Under the pieces are notes generated by a model. The model saw only the letters and a list, made by a program, of their open reading frames with translations. It was not told where the DNA came from and ran no database searches. From Emydura subglobosa (Eukaryota > Chordata > Testudines > Chelidae), in the NCBI GenBank assembly GCA_007922225.1, contig ML679961.1, positions 71,838,890 to 71,902,889 on the forward strand: a stretch of DNA of 64,000 bases. Reading direction: 5' to 3'. Positions 25,201-40,200 of the stretch are shown here, piece after piece (position 1 is the first letter of the stretch; every line of letters starts with the position of its first letter). The position numbers and the translations under genes are program-made.

Positions 25201-28200
25201 TACAGTTCCTAAAGTTATATTTTGACCTTTTAAAAGGAATTGTTGGGAGTAACAATTATGAAAATCTTATGTCAGCCTTAAGGAAAATGAACTATTTGCT
25301 AATAAGGGGAGGGAGTAACTTGTGTTGCTCCTGAGTGAACAGCAGTAGTGGTGCTAATTCACAGTAGACAAACCTGAACATATTCCACATTTTCAAAAAT
25401 GTCCCCACGGTGATAGCGAACAGGCAGGTCCCACTGGCAGTGTAAGCTGTGCTGCTGGTTGCCAAGTCGACAGATCTGATGGTTCCCTATGGAGCACAAA
25501 AATGAACAAAAGTTCATTGCTGTGAAAGAGCAGAGGGTTTCCCAGCTGACCAAAGCAGAACATTGTCAGAATTTAGTTGCAAGGCATCTTGTTGACTAGT
25601 ATTAAAGGAGAACTCCATCTCTGAAAGAAACTGGCTAAAATAATGTGTGCACGAAGGACTACATGACATTTGATTATGCTTCCTGCAATATAGTTTGCAT
25701 GGAGTTTGGGATGTGAAATACCCAGTTCTGCAGTTCCTGCTCATTTTCCTACAGTCCTTTTGCACTTCATCCAGCTTTGCTGGCAGTCAATCTTTTCCAA
25801 ACAGATAGGCACAAGAGTGCTGCTAACTGAGAAAACAGAAGGGTTGCTCAGATGCTGGAGATGTAGGATAGACATAATCCTTTAACTACAAATGTCCTTA
25901 CTGCTGTGACATTACATTCCAAATCTTTGTTCTCATAGTGCCTTGAGTGTCCTGGGATTTACTCAGAATTCACTCAAGTCCAGAACCTATAGCTTACCGC
26001 TTATCTACTCACAGTTAGTGCTGGGTGTGGACATGGAGTTCATTAGCTTGCTATGCACACCCTACTACATGTGCACTAAAAGTTTTGTAGTTGAAATGGG
26101 AGTACAAAAAGCACTACAGAACTTTTAGTGCGCTGTAGCGAAGTCCACATGGCAAGTTAGCGTGCAGCAAACTAGTGCACTGCAGATACACATCCAGGCT
26201 CCCTGCCCAGCACTAACTCACTATGTAGACATGCCCTTAGAATATCTTATCTAACAATAACCAAATATAGTTTAGTAGGAGGGATGATTTTTTTTTTGCC
26301 AGACGTTTTCCTGAACAATTTCTCTGCCTCCTAAATTTTCCTCATCTCCATTTCTAGGTATGGTGGACTACAGTTCCTCATTAAGTCAGTCAACATGTAC
26401 TAACTGAGGGCCCCAAAGAACAAGCTTCTTTTTCCTGAAACTAAGAGTGTTACTTTAGAGATTTTTGCCTTTGCCACACAAGGACCCATGGACTGATCTG
26501 AGAACATTTCACACACAACTGTTTCAAAAGCAAAATGAAATGGCCACCTGAGAGCATCCCAATATGGGAGTGAATTGTTTCTGTCCGATTGAAAGTGACT
26601 AACCTTACTCTTTACACTCAGTACTCATTACAAAATTTGTACCTAGTTGTGCCTCTTTTGCCATCTGTGTCTCATGGATGATGTTCCTCAGGATTTGCTC
26701 CTCCTGGATCAGCTTGTGCTTCTCCAAGATCTCCTGTTGCCTCAGGTAATGGTCATGCTGTTTTTGATATTCCTTCAACTCATTTAACGTTCGCTGAAGT
26801 GATCTTAAAATTTGATACCAAGAAAGGTTTATGCTGAATTGTTTTAAACATTAGCTTTTTCTGTTTCACATTAACATGAAACTTTTGGTTGCTTACAATA
26901 TTTGTATGATTTATGACTATGCAATAGAGTAATGAACTGTAGTAAGTTAAAACATATCACCGTTTTACCACAACAGTGAGCAATAATCACAGGCACAAAA
27001 CAGAGAATGAGACCACTTGCATATGAATTTTTGTTAGGCTTCTCAGGGGATGTATTTCTCAGTTACCTATGCTGAGCTTCCAGTTTCTGTTCAAGTTTTT
27101 GCTGACAGAGGACTGCGTGCTTCCTTTTTACAGCTTGCTCAAACCCTGGTTTGGCCTGTAAAGCATGATCATAACACAGGACTGAGTGGTTGTATTCCCC
27201 AAGCATCTGAAGAATGATTGAAAGAGAGAGAAAGTTAGCCACTGTTCAGCAATATTTAACAAAACACTTCCAGCGATTAATAAAGATAATTTTACTTCAG
27301 TTTATGATTTCTGTTTTAATCAGCAGCCAATCTCCTATGAATTTGGAACCATGTTGTTTGGTAAATCAACTAGAAGACTGGTGTTGCTCTAAGATGTATT
27401 TTCAACAGCAGATACAAGCTTTTCTTTGTAGCTGAAAGATTAATTTCTCTGCAAAGAGGTCTGAATCCAACCAATTTAAAACATCAAGCTTGAATGATGT
27501 GTGAAACTTATTGCAGGATTGTTTGATCATTCCTCTGTATTCTAAAGTGCTGCAACTTTAACCAAAGAGATTATATTACACTATCTGGTTTTCTGCAGTT
27601 CTGGAAAATAAAATCTTATTTACTGCGTATATGTTTCCCAAAGTGTAATAGCTGGTAAAGAAGTCGCTGTAATCCAGAGCTGAATGGACCACGATGGCTG
27701 CATCTGCTGAGAAATGAGCCCTGTGTAGAACATTTGCCAAGTTTACCAGTGCAATATCTTTATTGTGCCTAGAAAAAAAGGAAAAAACACAAAAACGGTT
27801 CCTGATGAGCATCCTTATGATTCTCACGTGCTCTCCACACATATTACAAGGGCTTTCCAAAACTAACAGCAGTTAGTAAATGTTGGAAGTATGCAATGCT
27901 GACTTCATGCCTTAAATGCATGATCTAGCCAAAATATATTCTAAAACATGACACCTTCTGTATAGAACTTGGCCTATAAATTTGTACTAAAAGATGCAAG
28001 ATTGTCATTCTTTTGATATTGTCAGGTTTGTGGATTACTGAAGTGAAAGACTGCACAATTCTAATGTAAACTGAACAAAACTATTATCCTTTACCTCCTG
28101 GTTATTTGACCCTCTTAAGAACTATTTAAAAAGTAGCTGCTTAATAGTGGAACACAGTCTACTGAATAGAGATGGCCATCACTTATTTTCTTAGGATATA

Positions 28201-31200
28201 ATTTTCAGTAACTAAAAAACTGTGTATTGTTTAGGATAAATAGTAAGCAGACTGGAAAAGGAACCTGTATCAACTGCTCTCACCTTGAGGAGAAGTGGAG
28301 AGCACGCATGGCACACTCCACTACCTGATATGGCTCATTCTTTATTCGCCAATAAAATGAGGCCATATTATACAGCACCCAGGAAGAAGAGTTCTGTAAG
28401 AAAAAAACATGAACTGTAAAAATGCAAGAGCCAAGGTATAAACCAACAGACTGAGTACGCTTCCTAATTGGTATGGGAGGCAAAAATTAAACTCTGAACA
28501 TGCCTTCCGTTACTCCTATCCTTCTGCAACAACATGGGCCCTCAATAGGAGTTGGGAGTATTTAAAGGGAGACTGAAATCAGCATGTAAATGCATCAAGG
28601 GTATTTGAACCCCAACATTAACTTTCACGAGGGTGCTGGTTTGGAATGAGAGAAGTGCCTAAAGTGACAGTTTAAGCACCAATATTTTTATTTTAAGCTG
28701 AATAAGGAATGTATGCTGCAGTATAGTGTGGAAAACTCTGAGAAAATGGCCATTTTGCTTCCATTGTTTTCTCTTTTTGATGCCTTTACCCTTTAACTAC
28801 CTGGGCTCTATTCCAAATGTTCAGGCTAACTTGGCTGTAAAGGTGATGGGCGTGTATTTTTTGTGGTTTGATGAACTACATCTCACCATTTACTAAAGCT
28901 GAACTTTAAATCATGTCCATTTACTTCTCTGGCTGCTGATCCTCACGGCAGTGATAGATATGGCTTCCCATGATGTGTTGACCTTCCAGTAGAAAACACT
29001 GAAGCGCTTCCCTTTGTACCAGGGATTTCAATATTTGTTGGTACTTCCGCATGATGAATACTATGTGACCAGACAGTACCTACCTATAGTGTTCTATACT
29101 ACACATACCAGGCATATTCTGCAGCACAAGAGCTTCTTCGGGCTCTTCTTGGGCATGCTACAATTATAAGGTTCCCTACTGTCATACCTTCATTAGACCT
29201 TCATAAATGTGATGGCCTATGTCCTCTATACTTCTTCCTAAACGTCGGGATAAGTAAATGGAGATAGGATCTTCTTTAGGTAACAAGGGTGCAGAAAGAT
29301 TAACTCTCTCTTGAACACCCTAAATTGAAGAAAGAGAACACAATAAATGTCTATTGAAAGTTTTATAGAGGTTACAAGAGTACAATAAAGCAGATTTCAG
29401 GAAAAATTACAATATATTTTATGCTCCTGTAGCATCTTCATATCTTCAATCTCAAAAAACTTGACAAACTTTAAGCTTCACCCTTGAGACAAAGGCATTA
29501 TATTCTTTTACAGATGGTAAAATATTAGAATGAAATTAATGCAAACATTTCCAAAAGCAGCTTCTCATCCTGGACGATCGGGGTTTCCCCCCCCACCTAA
29601 CTTGAGATAACTAGGACTTGATTTTCTGCAGTTCTGAACACTAGCAGTTCCCATTAATTTTAGCTTTAGGTGCTGAGTACCTCTATAGAGTGTCAGGCTT
29701 AAAATGTGTCAGACTAGGCACTGCAAAAATCAGAGCACCCAAGAAGTGAGTGGACGCTTTAAAAATTATGGAAAATGATTTGTCCAAGGTAACACAGCCA
29801 GGAATAGAACTAAGAAACCCTGGTTCCTGCTTCAACTGCAAGAATATCCTCTCTTATTGCCGCCCGCCCCCCCCGAAGTAACAAACCCTTCATTAAAACC
29901 ATTTCTTTTAAAGCAAACTAAAAATAATCAAGAGATACACATTAAGGCCAAGCCTACACTAGAAACGTTGTCATGACAGTAATGTTGCTTAGGGGTGTAA
30001 TTTTTATACATTTCTATATCAGCAAAAGCCCTGGTGTAGATTGAGGTACACGGGAGGAGCTACATAAGGTATATGGACAAAAGGCACTCTTTTGCTGGTA
30101 TAGGCTGCATTCAGACTAGGAAAGTTTGCCAATCTAGCTAGAACAGCAAATCTCTTCTCGTGTAGGCTTGGCCATCAGGCAGGAGGAGGAGAAACACCTT
30201 GCAATTACCTACTTACCCTTAGGTGCTGAAAAGCATGAATGCTATATGGAAGATGTAGAATTTTTGTACAGTCTGGTTGTTCTAGGTCTGGAGGTACAGG
30301 AGACTTTGTGTCTATATAGTCTTCAGGACTAAAACCAGAAAGCAACATATTAAACACAGTGTCCATAAAGTTAACGAGAGGCACTAGTGAAAGAGTTAGT
30401 CAGGAATGCCAATATTTTGTGCTAAACTGACCACTTTTAATGAGCTAACTTCTGACTTTGAGCTAGTTAGCACCACTGTAGCACTCCCTCAGATTTCTGA
30501 GCCATTATAAAGGGATAGGAGTACTGCACTTTCGGAGCTTGGCCCAAAGTCAGCGAATTGTTAGCTGTCTTAGAAGAGAGACTGATAGTTAGAAAGATAC
30601 TAGTTGGGAGATTTTGGTCATACACTGAGGAACATCTGTCCACCCACTGTGTTTCTGTTGTAATTATTCTTCCCTCTATAAAGCAAATTGCAATATATTC
30701 TGACCAGAGAAGTCAGAGATTGTGATATACAAATATTATGAACTGTGAAGAGAAACCTGTAGAAGCTGGAAAGGGGGTAGACAACTCAGCTCTAGGGAGA
30801 GGAGGTTTTTAATAAAGTAACCCTTCTCCGGACCTAAAGTGCACACATGGTAAGACAGGAAGCTCAGGCCTGAAGAATGGCAGATGAACCACCAAAAAAG
30901 TTGAACTTCACATGGACTATTCATATTCCTTTTCTTTTCAAGCACTGGGGTTAGGTAACGTTTGATTCATTAACTTTTTACTCTGGAGATGCAACTTCAA
31001 ATCTGTCTTGGGTTAAAAATGAACTTGGTGGTTTCAGTCTGCTCCTCACCAGAGGAAGTTTATCCACCCTCAAAAAACACCCCAGTGTACTTGACACACA
31101 TGACCGACAGTCATTGCTCAGGACATGTCCTGGTTTGGAACAGTAGAATCTTTATAGATCATCATAGACCGACACTGGCAGAGCTGTATGGAAGCCCCGG

Positions 31201-34200
31201 AATGCAACACTACAAGTCAGGACTGAATTGCATTAGTTTGGTGGAGGAAAGCAGTGCTCCTCTACATATAGTGAAAACCCCTCTAACATTAAACACACAA
31301 TAAAAATAGCTGCTATCCATGGGAACTAGCAATTTAAAAAAAAAAAAATTATCTGTTTGAACTTTTTTTGACCCCTCTCAGATATTAATTTTCATTTTGT
31401 AAAACCTCATTAAAGGGACAAGAGTCTCATCTCATTACCTGATATCTTTGCTCTCTAAGGTGATGTATGTGCCATCATACAGATCCAGGTCACCCAACGG
31501 CACCTTTGCTTTAATACAGTCTGGATCCTCTTTATTATGCCTTTGTTCCAGCCCTGTGTCTCTGTCTTCATTCTCCTCTATATGAATTTTCTGAGCAACT
31601 AACTGTTTCTGCAGGCATAACAGAAATAGAAACAGGCATATATTAAGGACATAAGCTATCCCCATTGATAGGACACTTCCTTAAACCAAGTTTCTTCCTT
31701 AACAAAGCAGCCCATTCAAACAACCACCACCACCTAAAAAGGTCTCCCTTCTTCTCCCTTAAGAAATCAGAGATATTTTCCTTGATTTCAGTGTGTTTTT
31801 TAAACAGATATTTTGATTTAGCCAAAAGATATATACACTTGCAGAAAAAAAAAAAAGCATGAACTGACCAGACTCTTTGTTTCTCCCACTGTCCCTGAAG
31901 TATGATCAAAGACCACTCAAAATTCACTATAAGTAAATTTACAAACAAAGAGGAAATGCTACCATATGAAGTGTAGACTCCTTGTGACAAGGTGTACCAG
32001 GCCTTCACAGCCCCATATTGGAGGCCCCACTGCTCTGCTGCACCCTGCCCAGGAAACAGTTGAGAGGAAAAGAACAGCCATTTTCAAAATCTGTGAGATC
32101 TGGTCCTCCAGTAGCCAGAAGAGCTGGGGACTAGCAAAAGCCAATCAAGGCCCAGCAGGCCAAAATAAAAGGAGCTGCCTGTGCCCAGCTAGTCAGTTCC
32201 GAGGTGGAGCCAGAGGGGTGCCGCCTAGCAGCAGCCAGAGGAACCAGACCAGGCCCAGCCTCATTACTAGAGGCAATCAGTGGCAGATGAAACCTGCTGA
32301 TTCAATTCCAGAGAGGGAATTTAACCCAGAAAGGGTCAGAATCTATTTTGTTTATAAATTGGCCCAGAAGGGCAAGGAACTGTTTTTAGTTTTGAGTTCA
32401 TTATGCCCTGGAAGGTATTTTGGACTGTGTGACCTGGCCAAGGGCCAAGCCACAGAAGACCCACAAAAGGCTGACTGACAGTCTGCAGAGGGCGCTTGTA
32501 GCCAAAGAGAATGGTAGACATGAGCAGACAGCAAGAGAGCACTCAAAAGGTGAGAGCAATCCACTACACTCTTCCTGTAGCATTCCTCAAACCTTCGCCC
32601 CCCAGAAGTAAACACAAATGTCATGGCTGGACTCAAAGAACTTGATAGGTTTACAACCATGACTATTAAACTTCTGCATGCTAAGCATGATCTGAGTTGG
32701 GCAGGGTTGATGGAAGAGTTAAAAATTCTGCCCCCGCCCATTCTTCACCTCATGAACAATTGGACAAAGGAATTTTTGTTTTCCCAAGAAACATCAGTAC
32801 TGACTATTGCTGGAAGCAGGACAATGAACTGATCTAGTATAGTAAGTCATAATTGATTCTCACCTAGAACTGCAGGTAGAACATCCATTAAATATCAGAA
32901 GAATTTATATGCATGAAACAATGAGATAATCAATATGCTCCTTTAACTTAACATTGCAGCAGAAAAGCGTTCAAAAGCACAGTATCATGCAACTGTGAAT
33001 ATGGAAGCAATACTACATAAAGGTATGTATGCAGTTACAGCATCATGTACACAAAAAAGCTTTTCAATAGTCTGCTTATGTAGTGAATTATTTGTTAAAG
33101 CACCAATTGCCTGCCAGTCACTTTCAGAAAGCTGAAGTGACACTGATCCTACTATCCTGAAGAGTTTACAATCTATTCTATGCATTTTAAGTTGCCTATA
33201 AACACAGTATTTAGGCTCCATTGCAGTGATTTAAAGACTACATCAAACCCCTTGTCAGAGGAGCTGGGCTCTCATCCCTTCTCCCTTAATAAGGGCCTGA
33301 GAGGAAAAACATAGGTGATTTGCTTCCTGGTCTGTGCAGGAGGGTCAATTCCTGGAAAGAAAAGTCATAACTGAGAGACAATGACAAGCATTGTGGGAAC
33401 TGATCAGCCACAAGGACCATTCTAAATAGCAGCTAAACCAATTTACAACTCCAAACATTGTTTCTCTGTATAGCAGCCTGTGGAATGTGTTACTCCAGGT
33501 GACAGAACCATATAATTTAGTAGGAATATTTTTTAAAAAGCTCATGTAGGTTTTATGGATAATGTTATGAATATTAATAATATCTTTAGCAATGCAACCC
33601 AGGACAATAATGCCAGACTTACCAAACTTCCGGAAGAAAAAGCCTACGAAGTCAGGGAAGAATTCCTTATTCTTCCACTGAAACAGCATTGCACACTCGG
33701 ACAGGTTAATTACGTTCCCTGCTAACACCTCTCTCCTTACTTGGCATTTACATAGCCTCTCTCATCAAAGCAATTGACAAACAGTAATGTATTAATCCTC
33801 ACAACACTGCATTACCTCCAGCTCTTTGAGGTAGTTTACCGTTGTTTCTTGTCTCATTAGTATCACCAAATCATGAGGATGTTTTAAGTTCATTGGCGAA
33901 TCCACCTGCAAGACAGTTTAAAAAATGTAATTGTTTAAATTTGGAGAATGTTACAGCTGTGATAAATGGAGTTTTAAAAATAAAAATTAATGTCATTCAG
34001 CTAAGGCTCAAACCAGTTTTATGCAGCTGTTGAACTAAATTCAGAAGTTTTTATTGTCAGACATTGACAGTGCACCCGTTATTCTTCTGTATTACAGTAG
34101 CACTTAGAGCCCACAGTCAATATTGCAGCCAGCTTCAGGGCTCTGAGTTTACAATTCAGTTGGGGATTTAATTTCAGCCCTATTTAAATACCTTCAGGTG

Positions 34201-37200
34201 TACAGCTTCCACTCATGATAATGGCAAATGGATGATTAAACCCCTTATTTTATATGCATTTCTAAAATGCCCATTACTGTTGTACCAAGGACCTTAAATA
34301 GAAATTGCAGTGATCAGTTTTAAAATGTTTCCATCCATGAAGTAACATAAGCTAACCATCACCTTGACGCACCAACCTATTATCAACCCTTTTCAAGAAC
34401 ATACTTACTTCGACTGGAAATAAATGAGCATAACAGTACACCATGAAGTGTCAGATCAAGACCAAAGCACATTCCAGAGTTTAAGGTTCTCAACCAAAAC
34501 CACCCTGCTTCTGTCTCAATAGTTCACATGCTGGGACTGGTAACTCAATAGCTTGTGTCCTCCCTTAGCTCTACTTCACACATCTCAGTGGGCCAATCAA
34601 TCTGTAATTATTTACACAGGCATGGGATTATCAATACTGTGACGCTGGCTGGATTAGGGGGGCCCTTGAGGTGTATTCAGGAGCTCTGACTACTCCCTTC
34701 TATACCGATCTCGCGTTGGGGGTGTCTTGCTGGTTGGATTGGGGGGTGAGGGGGGGCATTTATTACATTGTTTAACATCAGTATGTCAAAATCATAATAA
34801 TTCATATGAGATATGCCATGTCATGTACTGTTAGAAAGGCTATAATGTGTTAAATAAGATGATGTTTATGTTCATATCTTATATCTGTAATGGAAACTAT
34901 GGACATGGTTGATATATCTGTATTTCAATTGTGCTGTGTCTAGGCGACAGGACGGCTGTAGAACAAAAGCCTGCTTAATCATAGAGTTGGAAGGGACCTC
35001 AGGAGGTCACCTAGTCCAACCCCCTGCTCAAAGCAGGACTAACCTCAGCTAAATTAATGGCCCATTAAGAAATAAATTAATAAAAATAAGAAATAATCCT
35101 TTAATTAATGAATAATTAATAAAAAATTAATGGCCCATTAAGAAATTCACAGGTAAAATGGACCCAGAGGGAGAAGCCAGGGATATACCTGATGAGTCAC
35201 CAGGACTTACTCATGTGACTCTGGACTCCATTTTGGTTCCTGCAAAATTCCACATGCAGCATGGCACAGACCAAAGGACATAAAAGGCAGCTGCACAATA
35301 TCCATTTTGTCTTCAGGCACCAGTCTTTAGTCTGTCTTTCAGTCATCACCTACCTCTGAATCAACTCATCTACTGAAGCTGTGAAACAAAGGACTGAGAC
35401 TCATCAGATACTGGATGTATACCAGAGGGATTATACAAGCCTGCAAACTCCACAATTCTTCTAGAGACATGATATATATGGACTTTCAAATCATTGTATG
35501 TATGTGATTGCTTTAATCCTTTAACACGTCTCTTATAGATTGTTTCTTTCTTTTTATAATAAGCCTTTAGTTTTATTTACTAAAGGATTGGCTGGCAGCA
35601 TGGTATTTTGGGTAAGATCCAAACATATTGATCTGGTACTGTGGCTGACCCTTTGGGGTCAGGAGAAACCTTTTTGGTAAAGAGCATAGAGTTTTAAATA
35701 ACTGATCTCTTTACTGGACCTAGTGTCTGATTGGGAGCCAGAGACTGAAATGCAGTAAAGGGGGCTGTGTATATTTGTACTTTGGCTTCTTGATAACCAG
35801 TGTGGGGAAACAGAAGCACTGTTTGTGGCTGGTTGGGAAGTCTGACTTCAGTGTCACACACCAGTGCTAGGAGAATCTGCCCTCCTTTTACAGCCTGCCC
35901 TGACCTTGGCATTTTCAGGTGCCTACCCTAGGCCCGAAAGGATCACAGATACCTCCTTTTCTATACAGAAGATATTAGCCTACTACCAATGGCAGTTAAC
36001 AGCTGCTCCTTTGGCACCGGTGAATATGGTCAGCACTGTGGATTTGAAGGTTCCAGGTTTAAATCTTGATGATTAGCCACTGGGGTCCATTATATAGCAG
36101 ATAAGGCCTAGAAAATTATATACCAAGAAATGTCAGGAATATTGTTAGGGTTACAAAATCAAGTTCAATTGTGGCAGTCTTTAGTTACATGATCGCATGC
36201 TGATTCTCCCTCACAGAGCCCTCCTCATCCACTGCACAAGTCAGTATTACAAAGTGTATGAGGTGGTTGTTCTTGGAATCTCTACATCATTTGCAGACAT
36301 TTGAATGTGGGCAAATGCAATCAGTATAACACTCATTCAATCTATTTTAAGATTTATTCTAGAGTCCAGCATAGCATCCAAGCCTTGTAATATTTTACTG
36401 AAGTAGTCCTTTAAAATGAAAGGAGATTCTTGCTCAGAAGAATTTGAGTACCCCTCTTCTCTTCCCCCCAAAATAAAAAACACAAGTAGTGACATCCCCG
36501 AATTTACTCAAGCCATTTCCACCTGCCAGGAAATTACATAAAGTTTGGTAAGGTCACATTTCATGCTCCCCAGCATTTTCACCTCCACTACCAGACCTTG
36601 CAGTTTACATACAGAGGTAGGAGTTTGTTTTCTATGGACAGTCATTAAAAATTCTCTACATCAGTATAAATCATGAGGAACATGATCAAATACATTTTCT
36701 GACCTTTTTTTTTTTTAAAAGGGTGTAGAGCCTAAGCTGAACAAACCATGATACTGAACAGTTTTTCTGAGTAAGACTGACTTTCTTCTCAAATCTGATA
36801 CGTTAGGTTCCATATTCAAGTGTTTCATATGTTCAAAGCTTCCAGTTTCAGAAGTCAGAGATGGCATTTACCCTAGCATAATCTGCTAAACTAAGGAGTC
36901 TCCATGTTGTAATACAATTGCTAAGAAGGATTGACAACATCTACTGAAGAATCTGAATGCAGATGATCTTCAGGTAGTATAAGTTGATGACGAAACTCTG
37001 GATCCAACATATTCAGTGTTCCTCTTTGGTAGCCTATAAAAGTTCTTTGACTATGGCACATTAATCTCTTTGTTTTTCAGTTTACCCATTTGCAAAATGG
37101 GGATATAACAAGACTTCCCCATCCTTTGCAAAGAACTTTGAGATCCACGGGAAAAATGTACATATCACATTAAACAAAGCAATGTTCTTAACTGAACAAT

Positions 37201-40200
37201 CACCCACAAGATGTGTTATGGCATGCAACCTCCAAAAATTCATCAAGACATGATTAGAAGTTAGAAAATCATACTACCAACTGACCTTCTCTGGAAGCTA
37301 TATCCTATGACATGTTACATCTCTACAGCTACAATCTTGCCCCTCAAATAATTCAAAAGCTATCAAAAATAGTCCTCCTGGATAATAACCTCCTCCTTTC
37401 TCCAGTCCCTTTTCCAGTGCAAACACAAGTTTATCATTTACACCTCCAATGTCTTCTACAGCTTAGCCCTACCCTTCGTAGCTGATCTATTAGCCTATAG
37501 GAATGCTGTGACTATTGCCCACATTAAAAGCTATAAACCTAACTCACAATAAATCTTCACACAGATAAAGCAATGGATTCTAAGGGAGGTAGGGCCTTAC
37601 TCATTTCATGACTGTGAAAAACACGTCAGGGACCATGAAATAAGCCTTTCTCCATGAAATATGATCTCCCCTGTGCTGCTGGGAGCATCCCAGCCTGGCT
37701 GGGACTAGCAGCTAGGGGCCCCCGGCTGGGACACTCCCAGCAGCATGAGGGAGATTGAAAGGCTCCTCTGGTTGCAGGAACCTTGGCTGCCACACATATA
37801 CCATGTTACACCATCCCCCAGTTACACATTACAGATGAAAACATCAGAAATTGTGAAACTGACCAATTTTCAAATCCTATGGTCATGAAATTGACTAGAA
37901 TGTACTGTGAATTTGATAGGGCCCAAAAGATAGGGCATTCTCTCACCCATCAGCTTGCCTCTGCCAGCAAGCATGCACACTGATCCTGTATCTTGTAATC
38001 AGTCTATGGGCAGGTCTCTGTGTGTCATATGGAGGAAAGCTCCAAGGATTTGTAATAGTCCTATAGCTTATGAAATAAGACAAGATGTTTCTATGAGATG
38101 CGTGGCAGTAAACAGCAGTTAGTTGCCATGCTGGCCTCTTGTTCACTGCAGTAGTTGTCCCAACATACAGTTTGTGAAGCAAATCTTCCCCTTGGGAATG
38201 GTTCTTTTCTTCTCCACTAGCTAATACATTTCCTAACCCAGAAGTGGTAAGCAGCATGTGTGGTTCTAGAAACATTCTGAGGAAGAAATCAATTTTGTCT
38301 TTGTAGGTCTAGTTCCCACAATTGCATACCATTCACATTGCAAGTGGTGTGTGTTTAGGAAGTACCAGCCTATGCCTTTGCCAGTAAATCAAAAAATTCA
38401 CACTGAAGGTATCTGCAAAACTGAGTGAAAGTCTACAGTTGCATGACAGAAGAACTCATTTAGACCCCGTCCACATTGGATCAACAACATTCAAACATGG
38501 TTGCTGCTAGCAGGATTCTAGCAGTTTTTCTAAAAGGTGAGAGTAGATTTTGTTTTGAGAACTATGCAAGACAAGTTGTACTGCAGGTTATAATCTTAGC
38601 CTGAGTTTTTAATAGCACAATTTTCAGGAAAAGAATCTTTGCCACCATGTTTAAACCACCTGTGTAACTTGCATAGTTCTGACAGTTCTCACAAATCTTA
38701 TGACAGAGGCCTTCACGTTTCCACTTCATCACGATAATGATGGCTTCAAATAAAGTGCATTAACTTGTACTTGGTTGTCATGCTACCTTCACACTTCTGA
38801 ATTAAGAAAAGGGAAAGCAGCTGCATCATTAGTATGGAACAGCATAAGACTGTTTAATCTTTGCACATTTCATATGTTAAAAGTGACCTGTTGATGTTTT
38901 ATGCTTATGCTTCCTGTCACAGGTAATAGGAAATGGGGGTATCCAAGGAAGTAGTGAGCACTATTTTCCCATCACTAAGATCCCAGTTCTGTGTCTGTAT
39001 GCAGTGAATTGCAGGATTGGGGCCTTTTAGTTTCATATTGTGAACAAGTGGTGGTCCTCCTTTCTCATACCAATGCATATACACTGGATTTGGTCCAAAT
39101 TTACCCCTTTTCTGCAAAAAGGGGTAAATTCATTTGTAACATGACCCCATAAACCTTGGCCTCAGCATTCCTCCAAACTCATCTGTTTTTCACCTCTCTG
39201 ACCCTCTTTCAGGTTCCCTCTGCCTCAAAGACTGACTCTTGAATAGGAACTAATAGAAGCTACCTATTTTACACTTGCCTTGGCAAACAAATAATTCTAC
39301 ATCTCTTTGACTGGTATCTACACTTGACCACGCATACCAACACAATCACTATTTCAATCTGCCTAACATCTAACCACTGATCTTATCATATATGAACCTA
39401 TACAATTTATCTTTGTCAAGCACACATCAGCGACAGGTGCTTCACCAAGCATGTGCCATTATAGGTTAGAAACTCCGAATCATCTGGAACAATCAAGCTA
39501 GAGTCTGATCTACATTTACATTTGGTGTTCTGATTAATCTCTTCATGCTGGATGTGCTGGTCAATGATCACTGACCTCCAGCCATGATCTCCTCAGAAAT
39601 GCTATCAAAGGGAGCTGTGCTCCCGGGATGCTCCCTCCTCCAAAACTGCACAATGGGCCCAGCAGAGCTGGAGGAGAAACTTAGTAAAGCAATAGGTCAG
39701 ATAGCCAGGCAAACTAGCATTTAAAAGGAAAGTGAGGCAGGGGCTCAGTTTTCATTTTCAGTTAATCAAGTTTGTTGGTCTGTCAACACAGCCAGGAAAT
39801 GTAGGGGCAGGCCAACAGACAGTCTGGCAGGCAGGCAGTAATTTGTTTCATTTGTCTGCACTGGATTTTGGATTGTCCCAGGCTGCTAAACTGCATTTTT
39901 CCTCAACTGTCACCAAATATACTATTTTCCAGCAACCTAGCCCCTCTCCCTCTACATACAAGTACATACTAAGGTTATTCGGACATCAATAATGCACTAA
40001 CTAGCTCTAAAGCCATCCATGAACCATCCTGATGTGGAGACTCTCCCTTGTTTAAATATAATTGTGCTACTAGTTTAAACCTCTGATAAACTGTTATGTA
40101 ACTTTCCTGTTCCTTTGTTTGGTGCAAACGGAATAGGGGAGCGAGAGAACACATATAATGGGACTATGTGGGATTTTATTAAGATTTCATTGGTGTGATA

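Larger units (their letters stand above)
27207..29187 (-). other. TTC17: TTC17 introns 7, 6 and 5
   Basis: 27207-27623, 27769-28283 and 28394-29187 contain no repeat or gene that I can support. Confidence 0.7.
29320..30216 (-). other. TTC17: TTC17 intron 4
   Basis: Contains a MIR-like fragment (29745-29860) and the short inverted-repeat element 29946-30173. Confidence 0.7.
34650..35720 (+). repeat. LTR-like repeat unit, interrupted by a CR1 tail
   Basis: Contains an LTR-like ending: CATAAAAGGCAGCTGC (TATA-like, about 35280), CCATTTTGTCTTCAGGCACC, TATAATAAGCCTTTAGTTTT (possible poly-A signal region, about 35556) and GGTATTTTGGGTAAGATCC. The pattern resembles endogenous-retrovirus LTRs of reptiles; no internal coding region is present. 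Limits are uncertain. Confidence 0.4.

Noticed and set aside
30989..31303. 104-codon plus-strand frame in TTC17 intron 3
   Set aside because: No domain, no paralogue recognised, and no regulatory context.
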